Shown here one piece after another: positions 34,958 through 44,274 of a DNA stretch of 64,000 bases; positions within the stretch are counted from its first letter, which is position 1; each line of letters starts with the position of its first letter. The stretch comes from Lysobacter spongiicola DSM 21749 (GTDB taxonomy: Bacteria; Pseudomonadota; Gammaproteobacteria; Xanthomonadales; Xanthomonadaceae), in the NCBI RefSeq assembly GCF_900167055.1, contig NZ_FUXP01000008.1, forward strand, positions 1 through 64,000, given 5' to 3'. Position numbers and translations under genes: made by a program. The notes below the pieces were generated by a model. The model had not been told where the DNA came from. It saw nothing but the letters and a program-made list of their open reading frames with translations, and did no database searches.

Positions 34958-36058
34958 TCAGGCAGCGTCCAGCAACTGCTCGCTGAGCGAGCGCCACTTC
35001 GGCAGCTTGTCGAGTTGTCCCACTGCGCGCAGATAGTGTTCGTCCACGTCATCACCCGACAGCAGGGCGGAAGCGACATGCACCGCGCCCGCCACCCAGA
35101 AGCCCGTGGTCCGCATGCGTCCCGGCCGGTGGTGGTTCGCCACCGCTTCGACGATCGGCATCGGCAGCCCCCACAGTCCGAGCAGGTACGCTCCCGCTTC
35201 CGCGTAATGGGGCCCTTCCGGGTTCTGCACGGTGCCGTCGGGAAGTTTGAAGCGCACGCCCGGAAGCAGCTTGCCGACCTCGGCGAGCAGCCCGGCGGTG
35301 GCGGCCAGCTCGGCGCTGGGACCGCCCAGCAGCTGCGCGGCAAGGCGCGAAGTCTTCAGCGCGCGCTCCTGCATCGCCTCGCGGTCCACGCCTTCCACCT
35401 CGGTGTCGGCCGCGAACGCTTCCGTGGCCAGCACCAGCCGCTGGATGTTCTGGAGCCCCAGCCTGGTCACGGCGGCACGGATATCCGTCACCACCCGCCC
35501 GGCGGAAAAGTACGCCGAGTTGCACAGGCGCAGCACCTTCGCCGCCAGCACAGGGTCCTGCCCCAGCAGCTCCGCCACGTCATTGCTGGTGGTGTCGGCA
35601 TCCCTCATCAGCTGCGTCAGGTCGATGTACAGCTTGGGCGGCGGCGGCAGCGATCCGATCCGGCCGATCGCCTGGTTGAGCGCTTCGTTGTCGAGCAGTT
35701 CGCGCAGCTCGATCACGCTCTCCACCGCCTCGATCAGCTCGCCGGCGTCGAGCGGCTTGCGAAGCAGGCGGTGAGCGCAATCCAGGGCCTGCAACGCGTC
35801 GGCGTCCTGGCCCTCCTCCAGCAGCAGGATCCTGACGGCATCGGGGTGCTGGGCGCGAAGCTGGGACAGCAACAACGGCCCCGGCTGGGGTCCGCCCTCC
35901 AGTTCGCAGGCCAGCACGTCGAAGCCATCGGCGGCCGCCGCGGCGACCGCACCCGCCTGCTGCACCCAGCGCACCTGCCATGACAGATCGAAATCGGCCA
36001 GCGTCTGTTCCAGCTCGGCAGCATGGCTGCCCTCTTCTCCCACCACCAGGATGCGCAA
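34958..36058 (-). CDS. HDOD-domain signalling protein with degenerate receiver
   Basis: A 366-residue cytoplasmic protein. Residues 1-120 have a response-regulator receiver fold (MRILVVGEEGS, LLRKPLDAGELIEAVESV with the switch Lys), but the site where the phospho-acceptor Asp should be reads FDVLACELEGG, putting Glu there. HDOD follows from about 135 (PPPPKLYIDLTQLM, LLGQDPVLAAKVLRLCNSAYF, AVTRLGLQNIQRLVLA, LLAEVGKLL, EAVANHH). HDOD proteins act in signalling, often with c-di-GMP or motility systems. A TTG start is preceded by GGGAG. Convergent with the M23 gene. Confidence 0.88.
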   Translation of the reverse strand: MRILVVGEEGSHAAELEQTLADFDLSWQVRWVQQAGAVAAAAADGFDVLACELEGGPQPGPLLLSQLRAQHPDAVRILLLEEGQDADALQALDCAHRLLRKPLDAGELIEAVESVIELRELLDNEALNQAIGRIGSLPPPPKLYIDLTQLMRDADTTSNDVAELLGQDPVLAAKVLRLCNSAYFSAGRVVTDIRAAVTRLGLQNIQRLVLATEAFAADTEVEGVDREAMQERALKTSRLAAQLLGGPSAELAATAGLLAEVGKLLPGVRFKLPDGTVQNPEGPHYAEAGAYLLGLWGLPMPIVEAVANHHRPGRMRTTGFWVAGAVHVASALLSGDDVDEHYLRAVGQLDKLPKWRSLSEQLLDAA

Positions 36059-36188
36059 CTTCGATCTCCCTCAGGTTCCGCAGGCCCACTACCCGCCTCC
36101 ATGCACAGTATCGGCCGCTGCCCGGAGCCACTGAACCACTGCTTGTGTGACCCCGCCTCCAGTTTGGGAGGCCAAACCGCCTGACCGC

Positions 36189-36194
36189 TATAAT
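36189..36194 (+). promoter_or_regulatory. Consensus -10 box (TATAAT) for prfC
   Basis: A perfect TATAAT sits 46 bp before the prfC ATG. No good -35 box is at the usual distance, so the promoter call rests on the -10 alone. Confidence 0.4.
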
Positions 36195-36240
36195 TGCCGG
36201 CTTCCCCTGACCCCCGGGTGCGCTGCCGCGCGCCTACGCC

Positions 36241-37845
36241 ATGTCCGAAGTCGCAGAACAAGCCCTCCGCCGCCGTACGTTCGCGATCATTTCGCACCCC
36301 GACGCCGGCAAGACCACGTTGACCGAAAAGCTGCTGCTGTTCGGCGGCGCCATCCAGATGGCCGGATCGGTCAAGGGCCGCAAGGCCGCACGCCATGCGA
36401 CGTCCGACTGGATGGCCCTGGAGAAGGAGCGCGGCATCTCGGTGACGTCGTCGGTGATGCAGTTCCCCTACGAGAACCGCATCGTCAACCTGCTCGACAC
36501 CCCCGGCCACGCGGACTTCGGCGAGGACACCTACCGCGTGCTGACCGCGGTGGATTCCGCCTTGATGGTGATCGACGTCGCCAAGGGCGTGGAGGAGCGG
36601 ACCATCAAGCTGATGGAAGTCTGCCGGCTGCGCGACACGCCGATCATGACCTTCATCAACAAGCTCGACCGCGAGGGCAAGGACCCGATCGAGCTGCTCG
36701 ACGAAGTCGAGAGCGTGCTCGGCATCCAGTGCGCCCCCATCACCTGGCCGATCGGCATGGGCAAGCGCCTGAAGGGCGTGGTCCACCTGGTCAGCGGAGA
36801 GGTGCACCTGTACGAACAGGGACGCAACTTCACCCGCCAGGACTCCACCATCTTCGGGTCGATCGACGACCCCGGCCTGGAGGAGCGGCTGGGGGCGCAG
36901 GTGCTGGCCGAGCTCCGGGATGAACTGGAACTGGTCCAGGGCGCCAGCCACCCGTTCGATGTCGGGAGATACCTGGCGGGCGAGCAGACCCCGGTGTTCT
37001 TTGGCTCGGCGGTCAACAACTTCGGCGTGCAGCTGCTGCTGGATTTCTTCGTGCGCCACGCGCCATCGCCCCGGCCCCGCGAGACCACCAGCCGCCCGGT
37101 GGACCCCACCGAGGAAAAGCTCACCGGCTTCGTGTTCAAGATCCAGGCCAACATGGACCCTCAGCACCGGGATCGCGTTGCGTTCATGCGCGTGTGCTCC
37201 GGCAAGTTCACCGCCGGCATGAAGGCCTTCCACGTCCGCAGCGGCAAGGAGATGAAGCTGGCCAACGCACTCACCTTCATGGCCTCCGACCGCGAGATCG
37301 CCGAATCCGCCTTCTCCGGCGACGTCATCGGCATCCACAACCACGGCACCATCTCGATCGGCGACAGCTTCACAGAAGGCGAGGCATTGTCGTTCACGGG
37401 CATCCCCAACTTCGCCCCGGAACTATTCCGCCGCGCGCGCCTGCGCGATCCGCTGAAGCTCAAGCAGTTGCAGAAGGGCTTGGCCCAGCTCAGCGAGGAA
37501 GGCGCGACACAGTTCTTCAAGCCGCTGATGAGCAACGACCTGATCCTGGGTGCCGTGGGCGTGCTGCAGTTCGACGTGGTGGCCTACCGGCTGAAGGACG
37601 AATACGGCGTGGATGCGATCTTCGAACAAGTCAATGTATCGACCGCCCGCTGGGTGCGCTGCGACAACGAGAAGAAGCTCGAGGACTTCCGCGACAAGAA
37701 CGCCACCAATCTGGCGATCGACGCGGCAGGACACCTGGTGTACCTCGCGCCGACACGGGTGAACCTGCAACTGGCCCAGGAGCGGGCGCCGGACGTCGAG
37801 TTCCTGGCAACCCGGGAGCATGGACACGCCGCTCCGGTCGAGTAA
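36241..37845 (+). CDS. prfC: Peptide chain release factor 3
   Basis: Ribosomal GTPase that recycles RF1/RF2 after termination. The 534-residue protein has G1 [15 protein letters not shown], the [28 protein letters not shown] switch region typical of RF3, G3 [13 protein letters not shown]4 NKLDRE, and domains II-III such as [23 protein letters not shown]. Length is standard. No clear Shine-Dalgarno sequence precedes the ATG. It stands alone between the divergent HDOD gene and the AsmA gene, 80 bp downstream. Confidence 0.97.
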   Translation: MSEVAEQALRRRTFAIISHPDAGKTTLTEKLLLFGGAIQMAGSVKGRKAARHATSDWMALEKERGISVTSSVMQFPYENRIVNLLDTPGHADFGEDTYRVLTAVDSALMVIDVAKGVEERTIKLMEVCRLRDTPIMTFINKLDREGKDPIELLDEVESVLGIQCAPITWPIGMGKRLKGVVHLVSGEVHLYEQGRNFTRQDSTIFGSIDDPGLEERLGAQVLAELRDELELVQGASHPFDVGRYLAGEQTPVFFGSAVNNFGVQLLLDFFVRHAPSPRPRETTSRPVDPTEEKLTGFVFKIQANMDPQHRDRVAFMRVCSGKFTAGMKAFHVRSGKEMKLANALTFMASDREIAESAFSGDVIGIHNHGTISIGDSFTEGEALSFTGIPNFAPELFRRARLRDPLKLKQLQKGLAQLSEEGATQFFKPLMSNDLILGAVGVLQFDVVAYRLKDEYGVDAIFEQVNVSTARWVRCDNEKKLEDFRDKNATNLAIDAAGHLVYLAPTRVNLQLAQERAPDVEFLATREHGHAAPVE

Positions 37846-37925
37846 TCGAGGCTTGCCCCACCGCGACCTGAACCGGCCGCGGTGCATTCACCACCGCTTG
37901 ACCGGGGGGTGCCGATGGTTGCGCC

Positions 37926-39881
37926 ATGGATACCTCCAGGCCTACCAGGCGCCAGTGGTCGGGCTGGCCCGCACGCCACCCCTGGCTGACGACGCTTGCG
38001 CTGGCAGTGGTGGCGTTGCTGGTTCTCGTCCTGCTCTGGGACTGGAACTGGTTCAAGGGTCCGCTCGAGCGCCAGGTCGAAGCCGGGACCGGCCGCGAGT
38101 TCGACATCGGTGGTGACCTCGATGTGGACCTGGGCTGGACGCCGGTCGTACGCGGAGAGGACCTGAGCTTCGGCAACGCGGACTGGTCGGACGAGCCCAC
38201 CATGGCGGCCGCGCGCCACGCGGGGATCGCCATCGAACTGCTCCCCCTGCTACGGGGACAGGTCCGGATACCGCGCATCGACCTGGATCACCCGGTGCTT
38301 CGCCTGGAGACCCGGCCCGAGGGCGGAGGCAACTGGCAGTTCGGGGACAGCGATGGCGATAGCGACGTCGAGTTCCGGAGGCTTGTAGTCAACCGCGGGC
38401 AGCTGCGCTTCCTCGATGCGGCCAATGACACGGACATCAAGGTGGGCCTCCACAGCGCCCCCGCCACGGAAGGGCCATCGTCCTTGATCGCGGTCGACGG
38501 CGCCGGACGATGGGAAGGCAGCGACTTCACCGCGCAAGGCACGGCGGAATCACCGCTGGGACTGGCCGACCCTGACACCCCTTACCGCATCGACCTGCGC
38601 GCACAGGCAGGCCGTACCCGCGCCCACGCCACGGGCACGCTGCTCGACCCGCTCCGATTGGCGGATTTCGACCTGCAGTTGGAGCTGTCCGGACAGAACC
38701 TCGAGGACCTCTATCCCCTGCTTGGCCTGGCGCTGCCACCGACACCGCCGTACTCGGTGGAGGGTCGCCTCACGCGGGACATCGAAGGACCGTTGACCAC
38801 CTGGCACTACGACGGCTTCTCCGGGCAGGTGGGCGACAGCGACCTGGGCGGCGACGTGGCGATCACCACCGGCGGCGAGCGCCCGATGTTCCGTGGTGAC
38901 CTGCACTCCGACCATCTGGATTTCGACGACCTCGCAGGATTCGTCGGCGCCGCACCCGACGCAGGCAACGGCGACACCACCAATCCGGAGCTTGCAGCGC
39001 AGGCCCGCGAGGAAGCAGTCGAGGCGACGGTCCTGCCCGACACGCCCTACAAGCTGGAAAAGCTGCGTTCGATGGATGCCGATGTCCGGCTGAGGGCGGC
39101 GACGATCGAAGCGCCGTCCCTGCCCCTGAACGACATGGACGCCCACCTGAAGCTCGAGGGCGGTCTGCTGCGGCTGGATCCGCTGGACTTCGGTGTCGCG
39201 GGGGGCAACATCCGCTCCACCATCCGCATGGATGCCCGCCAGGACACTATCGCCACCACCGCCGACATCAACGCGCGCGGGCTCGACATCTCGAGCCTCC
39301 TGCCGGAAGTGGAGCTCGCGCAGAACGCGGTGGGCAAGGCCGCGGGGGATGCACGGCTATCCGGTACCGGAAACTCCATCGCAGCCATCCTCGGCAGCAG
39401 CGATGGTGAGGTCGTGATCGGCATGGGCCACGGCCGCATCAGCAACCTGCTGATGGAGATGGCCGGCATCGACCTGGCCGAGATCATCAAGTTCAAGCTG
39501 ACCGAGGACCGCATGATCCCGGTGCGCTGCGCCTTCGGCGACTTCGAGGTCACCCGGGGCGTGATGAATACCCGCTCCTTTGCCTTCGATACCACCGACA
39601 CCATCCTGATCGGCGAAGGCACGATCGATCTTGGCGAGGAGCGGCTCGACCTGGTCATCAAGCCACGACCCAAGGACCGCAGCCTGCTGTCGCTGCGCTC
39701 GCCCCTGTTGGTGGACGGCACCTTCAAGCAACCGGACCTGCGCCCGGATCTCGGGCGAGTGGGGCTGAGGGCCGCGATCGCGCTGACGCTGGGCAGCATC
39801 GCACCGCCGGCGGCCTTGCTTGGCACGCTGGAGCTGGGTCCCGGGGAGGACGCCGGATGCGGTGGGAAATACGCCGAATGA
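37926..39881 (+). CDS. AsmA-family membrane-anchored protein
   Basis: A 651-residue protein of the AsmA family, relatives of which build bridges for phospholipid movement or affect outer-membrane assembly. A cytoplasmic N-terminus is followed by one transmembrane helix (LTTLALAVVALLVLVLLW), then LKGPLER-type FKGPLERQVEAGTGREFDIGGDL, which matches the AsmA N-terminal motif. The rest is a long periplasmic beta-rich chain ending in a region with GTIDLGEERLDLVIKPRPKDRS, also typical (AsmA-like C-terminal domain). It is transcribed towards the CBS gene. Confidence 0.9.
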   Translation: MDTSRPTRRQWSGWPARHPWLTTLALAVVALLVLVLLWDWNWFKGPLERQVEAGTGREFDIGGDLDVDLGWTPVVRGEDLSFGNADWSDEPTMAAARHAGIAIELLPLLRGQVRIPRIDLDHPVLRLETRPEGGGNWQFGDSDGDSDVEFRRLVVNRGQLRFLDAANDTDIKVGLHSAPATEGPSSLIAVDGAGRWEGSDFTAQGTAESPLGLADPDTPYRIDLRAQAGRTRAHATGTLLDPLRLADFDLQLELSGQNLEDLYPLLGLALPPTPPYSVEGRLTRDIEGPLTTWHYDGFSGQVGDSDLGGDVAITTGGERPMFRGDLHSDHLDFDDLAGFVGAAPDAGNGDTTNPELAAQAREEAVEATVLPDTPYKLEKLRSMDADVRLRAATIEAPSLPLNDMDAHLKLEGGLLRLDPLDFGVAGGNIRSTIRMDARQDTIATTADINARGLDISSLLPEVELAQNAVGKAAGDARLSGTGNSIAAILGSSDGEVVIGMGHGRISNLLMEMAGIDLAEIIKFKLTEDRMIPVRCAFGDFEVTRGVMNTRSFAFDTTDTILIGEGTIDLGEERLDLVIKPRPKDRSLLSLRSPLLVDGTFKQPDLRPDLGRVGLRAAIALTLGSIAPPAALLGTLELGPGEDAGCGGKYAE

Positions 39882-39906
39882 GGCCGGGCAGCTCCAGTAA
39901 GACCGC

Positions 39907-40335
39907 TCAGCTGGTGATGTAGCGCTGCAGTTGCTCGAGCTCGACCTGCTGGTCCTCGATCACCGCCTTCACCAGGTCGCCGATCGACACCACGCCGAGC
40001 ACTTCCTGCCCCCTCACCACCGGCAGGTGGCGGATGCGGCGGTGGGTGACCAGTTGCATGCACTGGTCACAGGTGTCCTCGAGACCGACCGTGATCACTT
40101 CCGCGGTCATGATCTCGCGGACGGGCGTGGACGACGAGGCCCGTCCCTGCAGCACCACCTTCCGGGCGTAGTCGCGTTCGGACATGATGCCGACAAGCCG
40201 GTCCGACTCCATCACCAGTACCGCACCCACGTGCTTCTCGGCCATCAGCCGGATGGCGTCGACCACGGGCGCGTCGGGCCCTATCGAGAAGATCTCAGGC
40301 GCTTTCGCTTCTAGCAGGTGCTGCACGGTTCGCAT
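39907..40335 (-). CDS. CBS-domain pair protein
   Basis: A 142-residue stand-alone Bateman module: two CBS domains, AVRLMAEKHVGAVLVMESDRLVGIMSERDYARKV-like in the first and THRRIRHLPVVRGQEVLGVVSIGDLVKAV in the second. Such modules bind adenine nucleotides and act as energy sensors. The ATG is chosen for its strong AGGGAGG ribosome-binding site; the open frame upstream runs inside the glycosyltransferase gene. Its start overlaps the 3' end of that gene by 41 bp, so it is probably expressed from the same message. The partner protein is unknown. Confidence 0.9.
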   Translation of the reverse strand: MRTVQHLLEAKAPEIFSIGPDAPVVDAIRLMAEKHVGAVLVMESDRLVGIMSERDYARKVVLQGRASSSTPVREIMTAEVITVGLEDTCDQCMQLVTHRRIRHLPVVRGQEVLGVVSIGDLVKAVIEDQQVELEQLQRYITS

Positions 40336-41335
40336 GGCCGCCTCCCTGGACGAGCTGGACCTGCCCCGAGCATACCCCTGCTGCCGGTTGCCACGTGTCG
40401 ACGAGGTACAACGGCCGCTGCTTGGACTCCTCGTACAGCCGTCCGAGGTACTCGCCAATCAGGCCGAGGGCGATCAACTGCACGCCGCCGAGGAACAGGA
40501 TCACCGACATCATGGTCGGCCAGCCCTGCACCGGATCACCCCAGAACAGCGCCTTGGCGATCACCACGCAGCCGTAGCCGAAGGCCACCAGTGCGGTCAG
40601 CAGCCCCAGGTAGGTCGCCAGGCGCAGCGGCGCGGTCGAGAAACTGGTGACGCCTTCCAGCGCAAGGTTCCACAGCCGCCAGAAGCTGAACTTGCTGCGT
40701 CCGGCGGAGCGCGGCGCACGGTGGTACGGCACGGACACGCTGTTGAAGCCGACCCACCCGAACAGGCCCTTCATGAAGCGATGGCGCTCGCGCAACTGGC
40801 CGAGCGCGGCGAGTGCGCGCGGGGACAGCAGGCGGAAATCGCCGGTATCAGCGGGAATCGGGGTTTTCGACAGCCGTCCCATGACGCGATAGAAGGCGTG
40901 GGCGGTGGCGCGTTTGAACCAGCCCTCGCCCTCCCGTTCCAGGCGCGTGCCATAGACGTCGTCGTGACCCTGCCGCCACTTGTCGACGAACTGCGGGATC
41001 AGCTCCGGCGGATCCTGCCCGTCGGCGTCGAGGATCAGCGCGGCACCGGCTTCGACATGGTCGAGGCCGGCGGTCAGCGCCAGTTCCTTGCCGAAGTTGC
41101 GCGACAGCCGCAGCAGCCCCACCCGCGCATCGCCGGCCGCGATGCCCTGCAGCACCGCCCAAGTGTCGTCGCGGCTGCCGTCGTCGACATACAGCACCCG
41201 GCATTCGATGCCGTAGGCCGACCCCACTTCATCGAGCGCGACGCCGATGCGCGGATGCAACAGCGGCAGGCTCTCGGCCTCGTTGAAGGCGGCGATGACG
41301 ACAGTCAGGCGATCTTGCTGGGGGTTCGCGCTCAT
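40295..41335 (-). CDS. Family 2 glycosyltransferase (polyprenyl-phosphate glycosyltransferase type)
   Basis: A 346-residue membrane-bound GT-A enzyme like GtrB/ArnC/DPM1 that loads a sugar onto undecaprenyl phosphate on the cytoplasmic face. Motifs are VVIAAFNEAESLP, YVDDGSRDDT, and the DxD-like LILDADGQDPPELI. QxxRW-like AGRSKFSFWRLWNLALEGVTSFS precedes two C-terminal transmembrane helices (LGLLTALVAFGYGCVVIAKALF and MMSVILFLGGVQLIALGLIGEYLGRLYEE). The sugar is unknown. The last codons are overlapped by the CBS gene. A TACCAT hexamer 6 nt before the ATG may direct a leaderless transcript. Confidence 0.92.
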   Translation of the reverse strand: MSANPQQDRLTVVIAAFNEAESLPLLHPRIGVALDEVGSAYGIECRVLYVDDGSRDDTWAVLQGIAAGDARVGLLRLSRNFGKELALTAGLDHVEAGAALILDADGQDPPELIPQFVDKWRQGHDDVYGTRLEREGEGWFKRATAHAFYRVMGRLSKTPIPADTGDFRLLSPRALAALGQLRERHRFMKGLFGWVGFNSVSVPYHRAPRSAGRSKFSFWRLWNLALEGVTSFSTAPLRLATYLGLLTALVAFGYGCVVIAKALFWGDPVQGWPTMMSVILFLGGVQLIALGLIGEYLGRLYEESKQRPLYLVDTWQPAAGVCSGQVQLVQGGGHANRAAPARSESA

Positions 41336-41341
41336 GGGGCC

Positions 41342-41347
41342 ATGGTA
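41342..41347 (-). promoter_or_regulatory. Possible -10 box of the glycosyltransferase gene
   Basis: TACCAT on the coding strand, followed by GGCCCC and the ATG. The match to TATAAT is only 4 of 6, but the spacing equals that of the other leaderless candidates. Confidence 0.35.
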
Positions 41348-41364
41348 GCCGCCCGCCCCGCCCT

Positions 41365-41443
41365 TGTAGGAGCGGCTTCAGCCGCGATCGGATGATCGTG
41401 CGCCCGTGCCGCCTTGACGATCGCGGCTGAAGCCGCTCCTACA
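41365..41443. repeat. REP-type inverted pair, copy 6
   Basis: Canonical GGCTTCAGCC-class arms between the glycosyltransferase and mtgA genes. Confidence 0.92.
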
Positions 41444-41477
41444 AGTGCCCGGGTGTTGCAATGCCCGCGACGATCGC

Positions 41478-42272
41478 TCAGTCGAGCTGGTCGAGGTAGG
41501 AGGTTCCGCCGATCTGCCGCATCTGCCGCTGGATCGCCGCGGTACGGCGCTGCACGTAGGGGCCAGGTCGCTCCGCGCTGTAGCGTTTCGGGCTGGGCAG
41601 CACCGCCGCCAGCCTCGCCGCCTCCGCGGGCTGCAGTGCGCTTGCATCCTTGCCGAAATAGCGGGTCGCGGCTGCCTGCGCGCCGTATACGCCATCACCG
41701 AATTCGGCCACGTTGACGTAGACCTCGAGGATGCGGGACTTCGGCCACATCAGTTCGATCAGGGCCGTATACCAGGCCTCAAGCCCCTTGCGCACCCAGC
41801 TGCGGCCACTCCAGAGGAACAGGTTCTTCGCCGTCTGCTGGCTGATCGTGCTTGCGCCCCGCACCTTCCCGCCGCGTTCGTTGTTCCTGCGGGCCTTGCG
41901 TATGGCCTCGATGTCGAAGCCGTGGTGCCCGGCGAATTTCTGGTCTTCGGCGGCGACCACGGCCAGGGGGAGATGCGCTGAAACATCCTCGCGGTCGCGC
42001 CAGTCGTAGGCCAGGTTGAAGTCCTGCTCACCGGAGGTGATCGCCTGCAACTGCCGCGCCGCCATGAACGCGGAGAACGGCGGATCGATGAACCTCAGCG
42101 ACGCCACCTGCAGCACCGTGAACAACGCCAGGACGAGCGGCAGCGCCAGCAGGCGGCGCAGCCAGCGACGACGCGGTCGTGGTGACGCATCATGGACAGC
42201 GGGATCGTTAACTTGTTGCACCGGCGGACCAGCGCCCCCATCTGTGGCTGGATCCAATCGACCCGCCGCCAT
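41478..42272 (-). CDS. mtgA: Monofunctional biosynthetic peptidoglycan transglycosylase
   Basis: Polymerises lipid II into glycan strands (GT51 family) at the inner membrane. The 264-residue protein has a short cytoplasmic Arg-rich N-terminus, one transmembrane helix ([19 protein letters not shown]) and the GT51 motifs: [16 protein letters not shown] with the catalytic Glu, [47 protein letters not shown] and a terminal [10 protein letters not shown]. The ATG chosen gives a 50-residue cytoplasmic tail; I see no Shine-Dalgarno sequence, and the true start could be a little downstream. It is divergent from hslO. Confidence 0.93.
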   Translation of the reverse strand: MAAGRLDPATDGGAGPPVQQVNDPAVHDASPRPRRRWLRRLLALPLVLALFTVLQVASLRFIDPPFSAFMAARQLQAITSGEQDFNLAYDWRDREDVSAHLPLAVVAAEDQKFAGHHGFDIEAIRKARRNNERGGKVRGASTISQQTAKNLFLWSGRSWVRKGLEAWYTALIELMWPKSRILEVYVNVAEFGDGVYGAQAAATRYFGKDASALQPAEAARLAAVLPSPKRYSAERPGPYVQRRTAAIQRQMRQIGGTSYLDQLD

Positions 42273-42308
42273 TATCGCGGCACAGGCACCCCTCCGCACG
42301 AGCACCCC

Positions 42309-43250
42309 ATGACCTCTCCCCAGCCTTCCAGCCCGACCCCGTCCGAAGCCGCCGGCCCCGACACGCTCACGCGGTTCCTGATCGATGGCGCCGGTGTCCG
42401 TGGCGTGCGGGTCCACCTCCAGGACAGTTGGCAACACATCCGCAGCCTGATGCAGGACGTCGAAGCGCAGGCACCGGCAGCCCTGGAGCTGCTCGGTGAA
42501 GCGCTTGCCGCCTCCGCGCTCTTCACCGGCCACGCCAAGGTGGACGGGCGCCTGTCGGTCCAGCTGAAGGGCACCGGCACGCTGCGCACCCTTTTCGCCG
42601 AGTGCACGGCGGCCGGCGACCTCAGGGGCATCGTGCGTCTGGCGGAGGATGGCGGTGCGGTTCCGCGGGATCTCAGGCACATGGGCCCGGGCTCAATGCT
42701 GGCCATCACCATCGAAAACCCGGGACTGAGCGGCCGCGAGCCGAACCGCTACCAGGGTCTGGTGTCGCTGGAGTCGGAGTCGCTCGCCGGCGCCTTCGAG
42801 GACTACTTCCGCCAGTCGGAACAACTGCCGACCCGCCTGCTGCTGGCGGGCGACCACGAGAAGGTGGCGGGCCTGATGCTGCAGAAACTCCCCGGCGATG
42901 AAGGCGACGACGATGGCTGGGCGCGTGCAGGGGTGCTGTTCGATACGCTCACCAGCCAGGAGCTGCTCGAACTTTCCGCCGACACCCTGCTCACCCGGCT
43001 GTTCCACGAGGACGGGGTGCGGACCCTGGGCGACAAGGCCCTGCGTTTCGCCTGCTCCTGCTCGAAGGCGCGGGTGGAATCGATGCTGGTGTCGCTGGGG
43101 GAGGAAGAGGCGATGGGGGCGGTCATCGACGGCGAGGCGCGCATCCGCTGCGAGTTCTGCGGCCAGCGCTACAGCTTCTCCGCCGGGGACGTCCGGGCAC
43201 TGCTGGACGCGCCTGCGCCGGGCATGGAGGCCCCGGACACCCTGCAGTAA
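42309..43250 (+). CDS. hslO: Redox-regulated chaperone Hsp33
   Basis: Holdase chaperone activated by oxidative unfolding. The 313-residue protein has the full zinc/redox switch: CSC at residues 249-251 and CEFC at 281-284, spaced 27-30 residues apart as in the family. The N-terminal core shows [39 protein letters not shown] and [23 protein letters not shown] slightly extended N-terminus (Pro/Ser-rich) precedes the core. It diverges from mtgA and is followed by an exported protein gene with its own promoter. Confidence 0.95.
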   Translation: MTSPQPSSPTPSEAAGPDTLTRFLIDGAGVRGVRVHLQDSWQHIRSLMQDVEAQAPAALELLGEALAASALFTGHAKVDGRLSVQLKGTGTLRTLFAECTAAGDLRGIVRLAEDGGAVPRDLRHMGPGSMLAITIENPGLSGREPNRYQGLVSLESESLAGAFEDYFRQSEQLPTRLLLAGDHEKVAGLMLQKLPGDEGDDDGWARAGVLFDTLTSQELLELSADTLLTRLFHEDGVRTLGDKALRFACSCSKARVESMLVSLGEEEAMGAVIDGEARIRCEFCGQRYSFSAGDVRALLDAPAPGMEAPDTLQ

Positions 43251-43266
43251 CGACTTCACGCCGCGT

Positions 43267-43298
43267 TGATTGTTAAACAATCATAAACATCCTAGTAT
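43267..43298 (+). promoter_or_regulatory. Promoter with overlapping inverted repeat
   Basis: TTGTTA (43,270-43,275), a 17-bp spacer and TAGTAT (43,293-43,298) form a good sigma-70 promoter for the next gene. A perfect inverted repeat TGATTGT-TAA-ACAATCA (43,267-43,283) covers the -35 box and looks like an operator. The protein that would bind is unknown. Confidence 0.6.
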
Positions 43299-43352
43299 CG
43301 AGTCCCAGCCAGAGGGGAACTACGCCGGAGCTTTCCGGTCGTAAGGACAACC

Positions 43353-44201
43353 ATGCAATCGCGCCTTCTCAGACTGCCGCTCGCCCTGTTGCTCGCCCTT
43401 GGCGTGGCTACGGGCGCACACGCCCAGTCGAAGGCACGCGACGACTCCACCGTGCTCCCGGTCTGGAACCAGTCCAGTGGCAAGCTGGAGGCGGTCCTGC
43501 TTCTGGAGCCGACCGGAGCGTCCGCCAATGGCGCACGGTGGCGGGTCGGCAGCACCTCGCTGGATGCCGCTTTTGGCTTGGGCGCGGGCAATACGCTGGG
43601 CCTGGTCTGCGACCGCAAGTCCGGACTGTCCAGCACCATCGGCAACCTCGCCAACCACTGCCTGCTCGCTTCGCTCGACCAGGAGCGTGGCAACGGTCGC
43701 GGCAGCGTGGGTGCCAGCGTCGCCCGCTCCGGTAGCAGGATCGGCCTGTCGCTCGGCCGCGCCCGCGATGCACTGCCCGCATGGCTGAGCCCGAACAACC
43801 AGCCCGGCCGCCTGGACCAGAATGCGCTGACCGTCTATGGCGAGCAGAACATCGGCAGCGAAGCCACCGTGTCCATCGCCGGGACTTGGGCACGTGCGCG
43901 CCTGATCCCCGCAGGCGACGTCCCTGCCCTCGCCGATCGCTGGAACACCCACTCCATCACCCTCGGCGCGGACTACGGCGATTTTGGCGCCGACATCATC
44001 GGCCGCGTCGTGGAAACCCCCAGCGACCCCGGCCGCTGGGAAGGCCTGGGTGTCGGGTTGACGTGGCGCACCCCCTGGAGCGGCAAGCTCACCGTGGGTG
44101 CCGAGAACGTCGTGACCCGTGGCCGGAACCCCTTCGCCCCCGGCGATGCGGACGTCGACGAAGGCACCGTGCCCTACGTCCGGTACGAGCAGGATCTCTG
44201 A
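43353..44201 (+). CDS. Exported protein of unknown function
   Basis: A 282-residue protein with a standard signal peptide (LLRLPLALLLALGVATGAHAQ). The mature part has alternating polar and hydrophobic stretches, repeated Gly-rich beta hairpins (GARWRVGSTSLDAAFGLGAG, NTHSITLGADYGDFGADIIGRVV, WEGLGVGLTWRTPWSG) and ends YVRYEQDL, which resembles outer-membrane beta-barrel chains, though the C-terminal Leu instead of Phe is not ideal. I do not recognise a named family. It has AAGGA before the ATG and the promoter described upstream. The TAGTATCG promoter core is shared with the TonB receptor gene 3 kb away. Confidence 0.75.
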   Translation: MQSRLLRLPLALLLALGVATGAHAQSKARDDSTVLPVWNQSSGKLEAVLLLEPTGASANGARWRVGSTSLDAAFGLGAGNTLGLVCDRKSGLSSTIGNLANHCLLASLDQERGNGRGSVGASVARSGSRIGLSLGRARDALPAWLSPNNQPGRLDQNALTVYGEQNIGSEATVSIAGTWARARLIPAGDVPALADRWNTHSITLGADYGDFGADIIGRVVETPSDPGRWEGLGVGLTWRTPWSGKLTVGAENVVTRGRNPFAPGDADVDEGTVPYVRYEQDL

Positions 44202-44274
44202 TCATTCTCGGGGAATCGGATTTTCCGTTAGCCGGCAAGTAGGATTGGGCGCCCCATCCTTTTCCAGCCTGCCA

